The notes beneath the pieces are model-generated. The model was given only the letters and a program-made list of their open reading frames with translations, searched no databases and was not told the origin of the DNA. DNA of 50,077 nucleotides, from positions 1-50,077 of the forward strand of contig CAINOC010000032.1 of the NCBI GenBank assembly GCA_903851385.1, in the 5' to 3' direction. Origin of the DNA: an uncultured Chlorobiaceae bacterium (lineage in GTDB: Bacteria; Bacteroidota; Chlorobiia; Chlorobiales; Chlorobiaceae). The position numbers and the translations under genes are program-made. This document shows, one piece after another, positions 1 to 8,516 of the stretch. The first letter of the stretch is position 1. Each line of letters starts with the position of its first letter.

Positions 1-35
1 AAGGCATCTTGATTATCTTTCAATGCGCGTTTCAT
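1..35 (-). CDS. 5' end of an unidentified gene leaving the window
   Basis: An ATG at 35 reads leftward for eleven codons (MKRALKDNQDA) to the window edge. A strong GGAGGA ribosome-binding site lies at 44-39, which supports a true start. Too little is present to name the product. Confidence 0.6.
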   Translation of the reverse strand, partial: MKRALKDNQDA

Positions 36-124
36 AGTTCCTCCGGATTGAGTTCAAAGAGTTAGTACCTCAATAATTTAATTCCGGAGGGGCTTTATTT
101 ATACCCCCGTTTTTAACATACGAC

Positions 125-219
125 CTCAGCACTCAGCACTCAGCACTCAGCACTCAGCACTCAGCACTCAGCACTCAGCACTCAGCACTCAGCACTCAGT
201 ACTTAAAAAACTCAGCACT
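125..219 (+). repeat. CTCAGCA heptamer array
   Basis: About a dozen tandem copies of the heptamer CTCAGCA, slightly degenerate at the right end, end about 20 bp before the manB start codon. No Shine-Dalgarno sequence is visible between the array and the ATG. Same family as the arrays at 2225, 3076, 9155 and 20861. Confidence 0.95.
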
Positions 220-238
220 TCCAACTATAATAACAACT

Positions 239-1594
239 ATGAATACAAAATCCTTCAAAGCCTACGACATCCGCGGCCGTATCCCTGACGAATTGAATGA
301 AGATATCGCCTATCGAATCGGCAGGGCATACGCACAGCTTCTAAAGCCCCAAAGGGTCGCTGTTGGAAGAGATATACGTCTTTCAAGTGATGGAATTTGT
401 TCGGCTCTCACAAATGGCCTTATGAAAGGGGGGGCAGATGTCTTTGATATCGGACTGTGCGGTACGGAAGAGATATATTTTGCAACATTCAGCGAGGGTA
501 TGGACGGCGGTATTATGGTGACTGCCAGCCACAATCCCATGGATTACAATGGCATGAAACTGGTGCGTGACGGGGCTCGCCCGATCAGTGGTGACAGCGG
601 ACTGTTTGAAATTCGGGATGTGGCGGCATCAGGTGATTTTGCTGCGCCGTCACGTGAGGGATCACTTTTTCTTCTCGACTGCAAAGAAGCCTACGTGAAG
701 CACCTGCTGGGCTATATTGATCGATCATCCCTGAAGCCCTTCAAGGTGGTTGTCAATGCCGGAAATGGCTGTGCCGGTCCAATCATCGACCTCTTGGAAC
801 ACCATCTTCCATTTGAATTTGTGAAAATCAACCATGATCCTGACGGAACCTTTCCTCATGGTATTCCAAACCCCCTCCTTCCGGAAAATAGAGCTGCAAC
901 AGCTCAGGCGGTTTTGGATTCTGGTGCAGATGTAGGAATTGCCTGGGATGGTGATTTTGACCGGTGCTTTTTCTTTGATGAAAAGGGGAGTTTTGTTGAA
1001 GGCTATTACATCGTTGGTCTGCTGGCTCAGGCATTGCTCGCCACGCACGTTGGTGGAAAAATTATTCACGACCCACGTCTCACCTGGAACACCATCGATA
1101 TGGTTACTGCAATCGGAGGAACTGCTGTGATGAGCAAAACCGGTCACGCCTTCATTAAAGAGCGGATGCGCCAGGAAGATGCTCTCTATGGCGGAGAGAT
1201 GAGCGCGCACCATTATTTTCGTGATTTCGCCTACTGCGATAGCGGTATGATTCCCTGGTTGCTTGTGCTTGAAATAATGTCAACCAGTGGCAAACCCTTG
1301 TCAGAATTGCTCAATGAGCGTATAAAAAAATTCCCTGTAAGTGGAGAGATTAACCGGACTGTCAGCAATGCAAAAGAAGTTATGAAGGCAATTGAATCGA
1401 AATACCGACCGAATGCAACAATGGTTGACTATACAGATGGTCTTTCCCTCGAATACCCCGACTGGCGCTTCAATCTCCGCATGTCAAATACAGAACCCCT
1501 CCTCCGTCTGAACGTAGAATCAAGAGCAAACAAAGAGCTAATGCACCAAAAAACAACCGAAATCCTCAACGACATCCACCAACTCAACCCCTAA
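239..1594 (+). CDS. manB: phosphomannomutase/phosphoglucomutase
   Basis: Alpha-D-phosphohexomutase that interconverts hexose 1- and 6-phosphates (mannose and probably glucose), feeding GDP-mannose and cell-surface polysaccharide synthesis in the cytoplasm. All four family blocks are visible: the phosphoserine loop [13 protein letters not shown] near residue 97, the metal loop DGDFDRC near residue 240, the sugar-binding block GEMSAHHYF near residue 320, and the phosphate-binding block [10 protein letters not shown] near residue 425. The 451-aa length is normal. The [11 protein letters not shown] form is that of ManB/CpsG rather than GlmM. A heptamer array lies directly upstream and a short one downstream, and the gene appears to be monocistronic. 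Substrate preference cannot be read from sequence. Confidence 0.93.
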   Translation: MNTKSFKAYDIRGRIPDELNEDIAYRIGRAYAQLLKPQRVAVGRDIRLSSDGICSALTNGLMKGGADVFDIGLCGTEEIYFATFSEGMDGGIMVTASHNPMDYNGMKLVRDGARPISGDSGLFEIRDVAASGDFAAPSREGSLFLLDCKEAYVKHLLGYIDRSSLKPFKVVVNAGNGCAGPIIDLLEHHLPFEFVKINHDPDGTFPHGIPNPLLPENRAATAQAVLDSGADVGIAWDGDFDRCFFFDEKGSFVEGYYIVGLLAQALLATHVGGKIIHDPRLTWNTIDMVTAIGGTAVMSKTGHAFIKERMRQEDALYGGEMSAHHYFRDFAYCDSGMIPWLLVLEIMSTSGKPLSELLNERIKKFPVSGEINRTVSNAKEVMKAIESKYRPNATMVDYTDGLSLEYPDWRFNLRMSNTEPLLRLNVESRANKELMHQKTTEILNDIHQLNP

Positions 1595-1618
1595 CCCCCA
1601 ACCCTTTCTTATCTTCGC

Positions 1619-1634
1619 CCAGCACTCAGCACTG
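1619..1634 (+). repeat. short CTCAGCA heptamer remnant
   Basis: Two heptamer copies just downstream of the manB stop. Same repeat family as the long array upstream of manB. Confidence 0.7.
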
Positions 1635-1709
1635 AATTCGTCATGTAAACAATTTGCGTAATCATCGATCATATGCTACATTTGTAGTAAATTTACTTGG
1701 AGAGAAATT

Positions 1710-1940
1710 ATGGGCATGCCAGTACGCATAGATGACATTTTATATGGCCAGGCAAGAGCTCAGGCGAAGGCTGAGCATAGAACCATTGCAGGTCAAATTG
1801 AATTTTGGGCGTTGATTGGAAGAGCAGCGCTGGATAATCCAGATCTGCCGATAGATTTTGTTCGCGACTTGCTTATTGCTCGGGCTGAAGACAAATCTCA
1901 GGCAACAATGTTTGTGCCTGAAGGTAAACGCTCTCAATGA
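1710..1940 (+). CDS. ParD-like antitoxin
   Basis: A 76-aa protein matching the ParD-like antitoxin family. A short N-terminal strand (GMPVRIDD) of ribbon-helix-helix type is followed by a helix carrying the family pattern AEHRTIAGQIEFWALIGR. By family knowledge it would bind DNA, repress its own operon and neutralise the toxin encoded next. An AGAGAG sequence at 1700-1705 precedes the ATG. Its stop overlaps the start of the RelE-like gene (ATGA), as is typical of translationally coupled toxin-antitoxin pairs. Confidence 0.85.
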   Translation: MGMPVRIDDILYGQARAQAKAEHRTIAGQIEFWALIGRAALDNPDLPIDFVRDLLIARAEDKSQATMFVPEGKRSQ

Positions 1941-2215
1941 ACAATGATATTCATGTTCAGCAAAGCACTCTGTTTAGGCGTGCTTATAAACGACTGCATC
2001 CAAACCAAAAGGCAGATGTTGATGATGCCATTGCCGAAATTGTAAAAGATCCTGCCATCGGAGAGCCCAAAAAAGGTGATCTTGCAGGTGTTTTTGTGTA
2101 TAAATTTAACTGCAATGGTCAACTCACCCTCTTAGCATACGAATATGATGAGGCTACCCGCATGCTGCTTCTTCTAGGATCACACGAAAACTTTTACCGC
2201 ACCCTAAAACGCTAA
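1937..2215 (+). CDS. RelE/ParE-family toxin
   Basis: A 92-aa basic protein whose C-terminus GSHENFYRTLKR is characteristic of RelE/ParE-superfamily toxins. The family acts either as ribosome-dependent mRNA interferase (RelE) or gyrase poison (ParE); the sequence does not decide between these. It overlaps the upstream antitoxin by 4 bp and is followed after about 10 bp by a heptamer array. No frameshift or truncation is visible, so the pair may be functional. Confidence 0.85.
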   Translation: MNNDIHVQQSTLFRRAYKRLHPNQKADVDDAIAEIVKDPAIGEPKKGDLAGVFVYKFNCNGQLTLLAYEYDEATRMLLLLGSHENFYRTLKR

Positions 2216-2224
2216 AGCAATCAA

Positions 2225-2286
2225 ACTGCCGACTGCCGACTGATTTCCCTCAGCCCTCAGCCCTCAGCCCTCAGCACTCAGCACTT
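2225..2286 (+). repeat. mixed CTGCCGA/CTCAGCM heptamer array
   Basis: Begins with CTGCCGA-type heptamers and continues, after a short spacer, with CTCAGCC and CTCAGCA units, all in 7-bp register. It separates the RelE-like toxin from the convergent metallopeptidase gene. It shows that the two heptamer flavours occur together. Confidence 0.9.
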
Positions 2287-2303
2287 GATTCTTCAACTGC
2301 CCA

Positions 2304-2897
2304 CTAATTATAAAGGTACCTATCGATCATCTTCTCAATATCATCCGGTAATATGGGCAATGATTTGCCGTACTCTTTCGATGTCCTGTATGCCACTAAT
2401 TCGGCAAAGAGTTCCTCATCATTCGTGCCTGCATAACTGCTGATACTTTTCGTGTCGATATGTTTTCTTACAGTTTTCCACTCCTTTGATCCTCTCGCGT
2501 CATTTGAATGGTCTATAGCATGACCTATCTCATGGCGTAAGCAGTAATCGAGAAACTTCAAGTCGGGAGTGTTTGGAAGCCTTATCTCGGTGAAGTAGCC
2601 GTTATTAGTTATATATTCTCCTCTGTTCGAATTGCAGATGACGATTTTCCTGAGATACGGATGATGGAAAGTAAAGCTCTTGCTATCTTGAAGAATGAAA
2701 TCAAGAACCTTGTATGCCTCCATTTCAGGCACATCATTTGTTGTAATGAATGAGCAATTCAAGCTTTCCTTAACCTCTTCTTCCAGTGAACTCAGTGATT
2801 GTGCTTCTTGTGCCAATACGTTGATTGTGAGCAACATACCTAGTGCTGCCATGACTAACTTTCCTGATAACCTTATAAGAGAGATAATGTTGTTCAT
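2304..2897 (-). CDS. secreted HExxH zinc metallopeptidase-like protein
   Basis: About 197 aa. The N-terminus is a signal peptide (hydrophobic segment ending near VLAQEA). The motif HEIGHAIDHS near residue 130 is a HExxH zinc-peptidase motif, and a conserved-looking ELFAELVAY about 35 residues later supplies a candidate third glutamate ligand. This arrangement resembles short gluzincin proteins related to the anthrax lethal-factor catalytic domain, an inference from motif spacing only. ATG at 2897 is preferred over the GTG one codon upstream. Predicted to be exported; substrate unknown. Confidence 0.7.
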   Translation of the reverse strand: MNNIISLIRLSGKLVMAALGMLLTINVLAQEAQSLSSLEEEVKESLNCSFITTNDVPEMEAYKVLDFILQDSKSFTFHHPYLRKIVICNSNRGEYITNNGYFTEIRLPNTPDLKFLDYCLRHEIGHAIDHSNDARGSKEWKTVRKHIDTKSISSYAGTNDEELFAELVAYRTSKEYGKSLPILPDDIEKMIDRYLYN

Positions 2898-2999
2898 CAC
2901 ACATGGTATCTTGGTTCAGTAATGGTTTGCCGTGGATATAAAGTTATAATGTAAAATGTACGTATTAATATTTTATAATAAGAGTATTTAAAGGTCAGT

Positions 3000-3881
3000 A
3001 TGAAACAAATATTCATTTTTGTTTGTTGCTTTACGCTCTTTACCGGAACTGCACATGCTGAAGTTGCTGATAAACAGCCCTCAACCCTCAGCCCTCAACC
3101 CTCAGCACTCAGCCCTCAACCCTCAACCCTCAGCACTCAGCACCCAGCACTCAGCACTCAGCCCTCAACCCTCAGCCCTCAACCCTCAGCACTCAGTACC
3201 CAGCACTCAGCCCTCAACCCTCAGCACTCAGCACTCAGCACTCAGAATATTCAGGATGCTGCCTTTAAGGGTAATGCTCAGGCTCAAAACGATCTTGGAG
3301 GTCTGTTTGAAAAGGGGATTGGGCAGCGAAAGGATTTTGTGGAGGCAGTAAAGTGGTATCGCCTTGCTGCCGAACAGGGGCTCGCAACTGCTCAGTATAA
3401 TTTAGGGGTATCGTATGAACAAGGGCAGGGAGTTAAGAGAGACTATACTGAAGCGGTAAAATGGTATCGGCTTGCTGCTCTTGGTGGAGACGCCTTTGCT
3501 CAGTGCAATCTTGGTACCATGTACACGAATGGTCAAGGTGTCTCGGTGAATCATGCTGAAGCGCTCAAATGGTTTCGACTGGCAGCTGACCAGCATGATG
3601 CAGAAGCACAGTTCAATCTTGGGGTCATCTATGAAAACGCCCAGGGTGTCAATCAGGATTATGCAACGGCTTTAAAGTGGTACCGCCTTTCAGCTGCCCG
3701 GGGAAATCCGGCAGCCCAGTGCAATCTTGGATGGATGTATGAAAACGGTCGAGGAGTCACTCTTGACTATGCTGAAGCAATAAAGTGGTACCAACGTTCA
3801 GCCGCCCAAGGCGACACCCACGCCCTGTATAATCTAGGCTCCATCCACGAAAAAATAGGTAAACGAAATATTGATAAATAA
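3000..3881 (+). CDS. secreted Sel1-repeat protein with heptapeptide-repeat insert
   Basis: A 293-aa protein. Residues 1-20 form a signal peptide (GTAHAEV cleavage region). Residues of about 26-81 are a Pro/Ser/Gln-rich heptapeptide repeat (STQHSAL-like) that is the literal translation of a CTCAGCA-type DNA array. Residues of about 90-285 hold five complete 36-residue Sel1 units (pattern A-Q-x-NLG-x-Y-E-x-G-x-GV-x-x-D-x-x-EA-x-KWYR-x-A) plus a partial sixth. Sel1 repeats are alpha-solenoid scaffolds for protein-protein contact. A signal-peptide start with AAAGGT just upstream supports ATG 3000. The linker is probably unstructured and spaces the solenoid from the envelope. Confidence 0.88.
   Translation: MKQIFIFVCCFTLFTGTAHAEVADKQPSTLSPQPSALSPQPSTLSTQHPALSTQPSTLSPQPSALSTQHSALNPQHSALSTQNIQDAAFKGNAQAQNDLGGLFEKGIGQRKDFVEAVKWYRLAAEQGLATAQYNLGVSYEQGQGVKRDYTEAVKWYRLAALGGDAFAQCNLGTMYTNGQGVSVNHAEALKWFRLAADQHDAEAQFNLGVIYENAQGVNQDYATALKWYRLSAARGNPAAQCNLGWMYENGRGVTLDYAEAIKWYQRSAAQGDTHALYNLGSIHEKIGKRNIDK
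3076..3244 (+). repeat. heptamer array translated inside the Sel1 gene
   Basis: About 24 copies of CTCAGCA/CTCAACC/CTCAGCC in strict 7-bp register, lying in the sense orientation inside the reading frame. Because 7 is not divisible by 3, three units make seven codons and every forward frame reads the same cyclic heptapeptide without a stop. Confidence 0.95.
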
Positions 3882-3922
3882 CCCCCCACTCACCGCCCCC
3901 GCTAACTGATCTTTCTTCCCCA

Positions 3923-3948
3923 ACTCAGCACTCAGCACTTCGCACTTC
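3923..3948 (+). repeat. short heptamer array
   Basis: Two to three CTCAGCA-type units and a degenerate tail downstream of the Sel1 gene; the sequence GCTAACTGATC just before it resembles the CTGCC-type unit. Confidence 0.7.
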
Positions 3949-4052
3949 GACAGCCTTCTCCTTCTTATTGAAATCTTGCCCTGAGAGAACTTGGTATCGT
4001 ATATTATTCTTTGTAATATATCCTTACTTCATTACCATTTTAAGATAATGCC

Positions 4053-4280
4053 ATGCTTGCTAAAATCACAAGTAAAAATCAATTGACCTTACCAAAATCT
4101 ATTATAACTTCAATTGCTAAGACAGATTACTTTGACGTAGAAGTTGAGAATGGTCGTATTATGCTTACGCCTGTTCGTATTCAGCATGCTGATGCAGTCC
4201 GTGCCAAATTAGAAGCTTTGGGTATTAATGATCATGATGTCCAGGAAGCTATACAGTGGGCAAGAAAAAGTAAGGTATGA
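4053..4280 (+). CDS. AbrB/SpoVT-like antitoxin
   Basis: A 75-aa protein beginning MLAKITSKNQLTLPKSI, the swapped-hairpin AbrB/MazE DNA-binding fold (K-I-T-x-K-x-Q-x-T-L-P). The C-terminal half is helical and would contact the toxin. The gene overlaps the following PIN-domain gene by 4 bp (ATGA), indicating coupled translation. It is the antitoxin and autorepressor of a VapBC-like pair by gene context. Confidence 0.82.
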   Translation: MLAKITSKNQLTLPKSIITSIAKTDYFDVEVENGRIMLTPVRIQHADAVRAKLEALGINDHDVQEAIQWARKSKV

Positions 4281-4714
4281 GCTATCGTATAGTGCTTGAT
4301 ACTAACTGCATTATCTCTGCACTGATATTTTCAAGGGAGAAAATGTCATGGCTGCGCCATAGCTGGCAATCGGGGGCTATCATTCCATTAGTCAACAAAG
4401 AAACGGTAACCGAACTATTGAAAGTATTGACCTATCCGAAATTCAAACTTACCAAAGCAGAGCAATCATTATTACTTGCCGATTTTTTACCATACGCCGA
4501 AACCGTCACATCGCTTGAGGTCCCGCTCAACTTACCTGTTATTAGAGATAAAGCCGATCAAATATTTTTAACCTTGGCCGTAGTAGCCAAAGCAGATGCA
4601 TTAGTAACTGGCGATAACGACCTGCTTGTTATCAAGGATATCTTCAAGACACTCCCAATTATGTTGCTCAGCGAATTTGAGCAATGGCTGCTCTCAGCCC
4701 CCAGTACTAACTAA
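4277..4714 (+). CDS. PIN-domain ribonuclease toxin
   Basis: A 145-aa protein of the PIN-family toxin group. Acidic metal-binding positions are visible in the order LDTNCIISAL (residues 6-15), the KADQIF segment near residue 94 and ALVTGDNDLL near residue 112. This matches Mg-dependent RNase active sites of VapC-type toxins, which typically cut tRNA or rRNA. It is partnered with the AbrB-like gene immediately upstream. The last residues (LLSAPSTN) are encoded by heptamer-like DNA, suggesting the repeat has replaced the original C-terminus. Confidence 0.82.
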   Translation: MSYRIVLDTNCIISALIFSREKMSWLRHSWQSGAIIPLVNKETVTELLKVLTYPKFKLTKAEQSLLLADFLPYAETVTSLEVPLNLPVIRDKADQIFLTLAVVAKADALVTGDNDLLVIKDIFKTLPIMLLSEFEQWLLSAPSTN

Positions 4715-4890
4715 ACCCAACCCCACTGCCAACTGATTTCCCATGGTATTTTCATGAACAATTGTTATTTTCGTAAGTAATTGTATTTTAGCCTTTAACT
4801 GATTGGTTTTTCGGTATATTCCAATTCTTGCCTAAGTTATTTAGCACAATTCGCTTTCTGATAATCTGATTCTTACAAAACGGAGGTAAA

Positions 4891-5976
4891 ATGCAAAGCA
4901 ATCAGACCTTTGCCGATGTATTCAAGGCCGGGGGAGTAAGCCGCAGGGATTTTCTGAAGTTCTGCTCTCTTACCTCTGTCTATCTCGGCCTCTCTCCCTC
5001 TATGGTGCCAAGCGTTGTTGCTGCCATGGAAAAAAAACCAAGAACTCCGGTCATCTGGCTTCATGGTCAGGAGTGTACCTGCTGTTCTGAATCGTTTATC
5101 CGCTCTTCCCACCCCACCATTGAGGATATTGTCTTTAACCTGATCTCCCTTGATTACGATGACGTACTGAGTGCAGCTGCAGGCCATCAGCTTGAGGATG
5201 TCCGTCGCAAAACCATGAAAGACTACAAGGGTAAATACATTCTTGCTGTAGAAGGCAATGCCTCCACAAAAGACGATGGTGTTTATTGTATGGTCGGTGG
5301 CGATTCATTCCTCAACACCTTGAAAGAAACAGCTGCCGATGCTGCTGCAGTTATTGCCTGGGGTGCCTGTGCATCATTCGGCTGTGTGCAGAATGCCCAT
5401 CCGAATCCATCCGGTGCTGTTCCCATCTCCGATGTTATCAAAGACAAGCCAATCGTCAAAGTGCCGGGTTGTCCCCCTATTTCCGAGGTTATGACCGGTG
5501 TTGTTACTCACTTCCATACATTCGGCACCCTTCCCGAACTTGACCGCTTCGGTCGTCCAAAAGCATTCTACAACACAAGGATTCACGACAAATGTTACCG
5601 CCGTGCATTTTTTGAGGCAGGCCAGTTTGTCCGAAGCTTTGATGATGACGCCACCAGAAAAGGGTGGTGCCTCTACAAAATGGGATGCAAAGGCCCGACT
5701 ACCTATAACTCCTGCTCAAAGATACAGTGGAACGGCGGAACCAGCTTCCCGATCGGTTCCGGTCACCCTTGTATCGGCTGTTCTGAGCCGAACTTCTGGG
5801 ATAAGGGGCCATTCTACACCAGACTTGCCGAAGTTCCATTCCTCGGCAGTGACAGTAATGCCGACAAGATCGGAGTAATTGCCGTTGGTGCCGCAGCCGC
5901 AGGTGCAGCCGCGCATGCAGCAGTTACTGCGGTAAAAAAGGCAAAATCAGGCAGTGAAGATAACGACAAAGCTTAA
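4891..5976 (+). CDS. hupS: uptake [NiFe]-hydrogenase small subunit
   Basis: A 361-aa electron-transfer subunit with a twin-arginine signal (SRRDFLKF, residues 17-24) and a C-terminal hydrophobic anchor (about 330-347), so it is exported folded with HupL. Proximal-cluster cysteines are C62, C65, C160 and C194. Two additional cysteines, C64 (within ECTCC) and C165 (within FGCVQ), match the supernumerary residues that build the [4Fe-3S] cluster of oxygen-tolerant hydrogenases. Distal ([13 protein letters not shown]) and medial (YNSC, HPCIGC) cluster ligands follow. It starts with GGAGGT seven bases upstream and is the first gene of the hupSLC operon. Confidence 0.95.
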   Translation: MQSNQTFADVFKAGGVSRRDFLKFCSLTSVYLGLSPSMVPSVVAAMEKKPRTPVIWLHGQECTCCSESFIRSSHPTIEDIVFNLISLDYDDVLSAAAGHQLEDVRRKTMKDYKGKYILAVEGNASTKDDGVYCMVGGDSFLNTLKETAADAAAVIAWGACASFGCVQNAHPNPSGAVPISDVIKDKPIVKVPGCPPISEVMTGVVTHFHTFGTLPELDRFGRPKAFYNTRIHDKCYRRAFFEAGQFVRSFDDDATRKGWCLYKMGCKGPTTYNSCSKIQWNGGTSFPIGSGHPCIGCSEPNFWDKGPFYTRLAEVPFLGSDSNADKIGVIAVGAAAAGAAAHAAVTAVKKAKSGSEDNDKA

Positions 5977-5990
5977 CCCAGGAGTAGCTC

Positions 5991-7709
5991 ATGGCCAAAA
6001 AAATAGTTGTTGATCCAATTCCCCGTATAGAGGGGCATCTTAGAATAGAAGCAAAGCTGAACGATAGTAATGTCATTGAAGAAGCCTACAGCAGCGGTAC
6101 GATGTGGCGCGGTATTGAGGTCATCCTCAAAGGCCGCGACCCGAGAGATGCATGGGCATTTGCCGAGCGTATCTGCGGTGTCTGCACCACGGTGCATGCT
6201 CTAGCCTCGGTACGCTGTGTTGAGGATGCTCTTGGCATTGATGTTCCTCTCAATGCCCGTATCATCAGAAACCTGATGAATGCGACCCAGGTAACTCAGG
6301 ATCACCTTGTCCACTTTTATCATCTTCATGCGCTCGACTGGGTAGATGTTGTCAGCGCCCTGAAAGCCGATCCGAAACAGGCATCTGTCATAGCGCAGAG
6401 CATCTCCCCATGGCCGAAATCATCGCCTGGGTACTTCAAGGATCTGCAGCAGCGCCTTGTAGGATTTGTCGAAAGCGGTCAGCTCGGCATTTTCTCCAAC
6501 GGTTACTGGGGTCATGCAGCCTACAAGCTGCCGCCTGAAGTAAACCTTATTGCTGTAGCCCACTATCTTGAAGCCCTCGATTTCCAGAAAGAGATTGTAA
6601 AGATCCACACTATTTTCGGAGGCAAGAACCCCCATCCAAACTATCTGGTTGGCGGAATGGCCTGTGCTATCGATCCAAACAAAGATACGGCCATCAATAT
6701 CGAGCGCCTCTCGATGATTAAAAAAATCATTGACGATACCACCACCTTTATCGACCAGGTCTACATTCCCGACCTTATCGCCATAGCAGGCTACTACAAG
6801 GGATGGCTCTACGGCGGCGGACTTGGCAACTATCTCAGTTACGGAGATTTTCCTGAAACCTCGCTTGCCGACTTCAAAACACTGCTCTGGCCGCGAGGCG
6901 CTATTCTCAACAAAGATCTCAAGACCGTTATCGATGTCGATCCGAGGGATGCTTCCCAGGTTACTGAAGAGGTCAGCCACAGCTGGTACACCTACGCAAA
7001 TGGAGACAGTAAAGGGCTTCATCCATGGAAGGGAGAGACTACTCCGAAATATACCGGTCCAAAGCCTCCGTTTGAGCATCTTGACACCGACAAAAAATAC
7101 AGCTGGCTCAAGACACCGCGCTGGAAAAATCATCCAATGGAGGTCGGCCCGCTTGCCCGCGTGCTGGTTGCCTATGCCAAGGGCGATCCAATGATCAAGG
7201 ATACTGTTGGTCTGGTGCTTTCAAAGCTTGAGGTTGGTCCCGAGGCGCTCTTCTCAACGCTTGGCCGTACTGCCGCAAGAGGAATTGAGTGCAAGCAGAC
7301 CGCCGGTTTCATGCGCCACTACTACGACCAGCTTGTTGCCAATATCAAAACCGGTGATTACCGTACCTTCAACAGCGATCGCTGGGATCCGTCCACCTGG
7401 CCTGCAGAGTGCAAAGGATTCGGTTATACCGAAGCCCCACGTGGCTCTCTCGGTCACTGGATTGAAATCAAGGATCAGAAGATCAAGGAGTACCAGATTG
7501 TTGTGCCTTCAACTTGGAATGCCTCCCCTCGGGATGCGAATGGCAATTCAGGAGCCTACGAATCCGCACTCAAGGGTACACCGATGATCAATCCGGAACA
7601 GCCGCTTGAGATTCTCAGAACGGTGCACTCTTTCGATCCGTGCCTGGCCTGTGCCTCTCATCTCTTCGATATGAACGGTAACGAGATAACATCGGTTAAA
7701 ATCGTTTAA
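5991..7709 (+). CDS. hupL: uptake [NiFe]-hydrogenase large subunit
   Basis: The 572-aa catalytic subunit that oxidises H2 at the NiFe site and feeds electrons through HupS to HupC and the quinone pool. The N-terminal motif RICGVCTTVH (near residue 62) and C-terminal motif DPCLACASH (near residue 552) supply the four nickel-binding cysteines. The tail of about 15 residues after that His is the peptide removed by the maturation protease. The ATG follows AGGAGT, 14 bp after hupS. Length is normal and no defect is visible. Part of a periplasm-facing group 1 hydrogenase, supplying reductant for photosynthetic CO2 fixation. Confidence 0.96.
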   Translation: MAKKIVVDPIPRIEGHLRIEAKLNDSNVIEEAYSSGTMWRGIEVILKGRDPRDAWAFAERICGVCTTVHALASVRCVEDALGIDVPLNARIIRNLMNATQVTQDHLVHFYHLHALDWVDVVSALKADPKQASVIAQSISPWPKSSPGYFKDLQQRLVGFVESGQLGIFSNGYWGHAAYKLPPEVNLIAVAHYLEALDFQKEIVKIHTIFGGKNPHPNYLVGGMACAIDPNKDTAINIERLSMIKKIIDDTTTFIDQVYIPDLIAIAGYYKGWLYGGGLGNYLSYGDFPETSLADFKTLLWPRGAILNKDLKTVIDVDPRDASQVTEEVSHSWYTYANGDSKGLHPWKGETTPKYTGPKPPFEHLDTDKKYSWLKTPRWKNHPMEVGPLARVLVAYAKGDPMIKDTVGLVLSKLEVGPEALFSTLGRTAARGIECKQTAGFMRHYYDQLVANIKTGDYRTFNSDRWDPSTWPAECKGFGYTEAPRGSLGHWIEIKDQKIKEYQIVVPSTWNASPRDANGNSGAYESALKGTPMINPEQPLEILRTVHSFDPCLACASHLFDMNGNEITSVKIV

Positions 7710-7721
7710 AAGGAGTCTGTC

Positions 7722-8405
7722 ATGGGGAGAATAATTGAAGAAATCTACGTATGGAGGCTGCCTGTCAGGCTGTATCACTGGATTAACGCCTTGTGCACAG
7801 TCGCTCTCTTTATAACAGGCCTCTATATTGCATTTCCCTTGTTTAATCCGCCTCTTGGTGAAGCGGTCTTCTACAGGGGAATGTCCTGGTGGAGGTTTAT
7901 CCATTTTGCCTTTGCGTTTATTTTTATTGCCAACTTCCTTTTCCGTATGTACTGGGCGTTGTTCGGTGGCGATAAATATGCCCGATTCGGTGGTTTCAGG
8001 CCATGGTCGCCTTCGTGGTGGGGCAAGCCTTTCCTCGAACAGGTTAAATCCTACCTCTTCCTGCGTTCAGACGAGCCGAACTATGTAGGCCATAACCCTG
8101 TTGCAGCACTCGCGCACTTTCTGTTCATATTCTGCGGGTCGAGCTTCATGATCTTTTCCGGGCTTGCCATGTACGGTGAAAACAATCCTGGCGGATTCAA
8201 TTCAGTCTGGTTCGGGTGGATGATTCCGCTCATGGGAGGCAGCTACACTCTGCATTGGGCGCATCATCTTATGGCCTGGATTTTCCCGATCTACCTCATC
8301 ATGCATCTTTACGCTGTCTTCCGTCACGATGTGGTCGATCGTACCAGTGTCACCTCTTCGATTGTTACAGGTTACAAGCACAAGGTCGAAGAAGAGCCTG
8401 CCTGA
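7722..8405 (+). CDS. hupC: Ni/Fe-hydrogenase b-type cytochrome
   Basis: A 227-aa membrane cytochrome b of the HupC/HyaC family. It anchors the HupSL dimer and passes electrons to menaquinone. Four hydrophobic helices are visible, around residues 20-40, 60-85, 125-150 and 185-205. Histidines in helix contexts (RLYHWINA, WRFIHFAF, LHWAHHLMAW, YLIMHLY) fit the diheme ligand set. Preceded by AAAAGGAG and 12 bp from hupL. A rho-independent terminator follows about 40 bp downstream, closing the hupSLC transcript. Confidence 0.93.
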   Translation: MGRIIEEIYVWRLPVRLYHWINALCTVALFITGLYIAFPLFNPPLGEAVFYRGMSWWRFIHFAFAFIFIANFLFRMYWALFGGDKYARFGGFRPWSPSWWGKPFLEQVKSYLFLRSDEPNYVGHNPVAALAHFLFIFCGSSFMIFSGLAMYGENNPGGFNSVWFGWMIPLMGGSYTLHWAHHLMAWIFPIYLIMHLYAVFRHDVVDRTSVTSSIVTGYKHKVEEEPA

Positions 8406-8446
8406 TCTTTTACGTTGCGCCTCCCGGTCTTTATCCGGGACAACAA

Positions 8447-8492
8447 GGCCCATTGCAGGGGGGAGTTTCTCCCGCAATGGGCTTTTTCTTTT
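8447..8492 (+). terminator. rho-independent terminator between hupC and hupD
   Basis: The arms GCCCATTGC (8448-8456) and GCAATGGGC (8474-8482) form a perfect stem with an inner GGGAG/CTCCC extension, followed by a T-rich tract. It lies between hupC and hupD, so hupD is either reached by read-through or has its own promoter. It argues against the upstream ATG at 8415 as hupD start. Confidence 0.85.
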
Positions 8493-8516
8493 GTTTCAAT
8501 TAATCAACATGTTCAA

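Noticed and set aside
125-219. CRISPR-like regular repeats
   Set aside because: The units are 7 bp with no spacers, and there are no cas genes; this is a simple tandem heptamer array.
3019-3351. Second overlapping frame through the Sel1 gene array
   Set aside because: It stays open only because the period-7 repeat has no forward stop in any frame; it ends soon after the array and lacks Sel1 motifs.
8415-8516. Longer N-terminus for the hydrogenase maturation protease
   Set aside because: The 34 added residues are encoded by the terminator hairpin and do not resemble the family; the GTG at 8517 fits the fold start.
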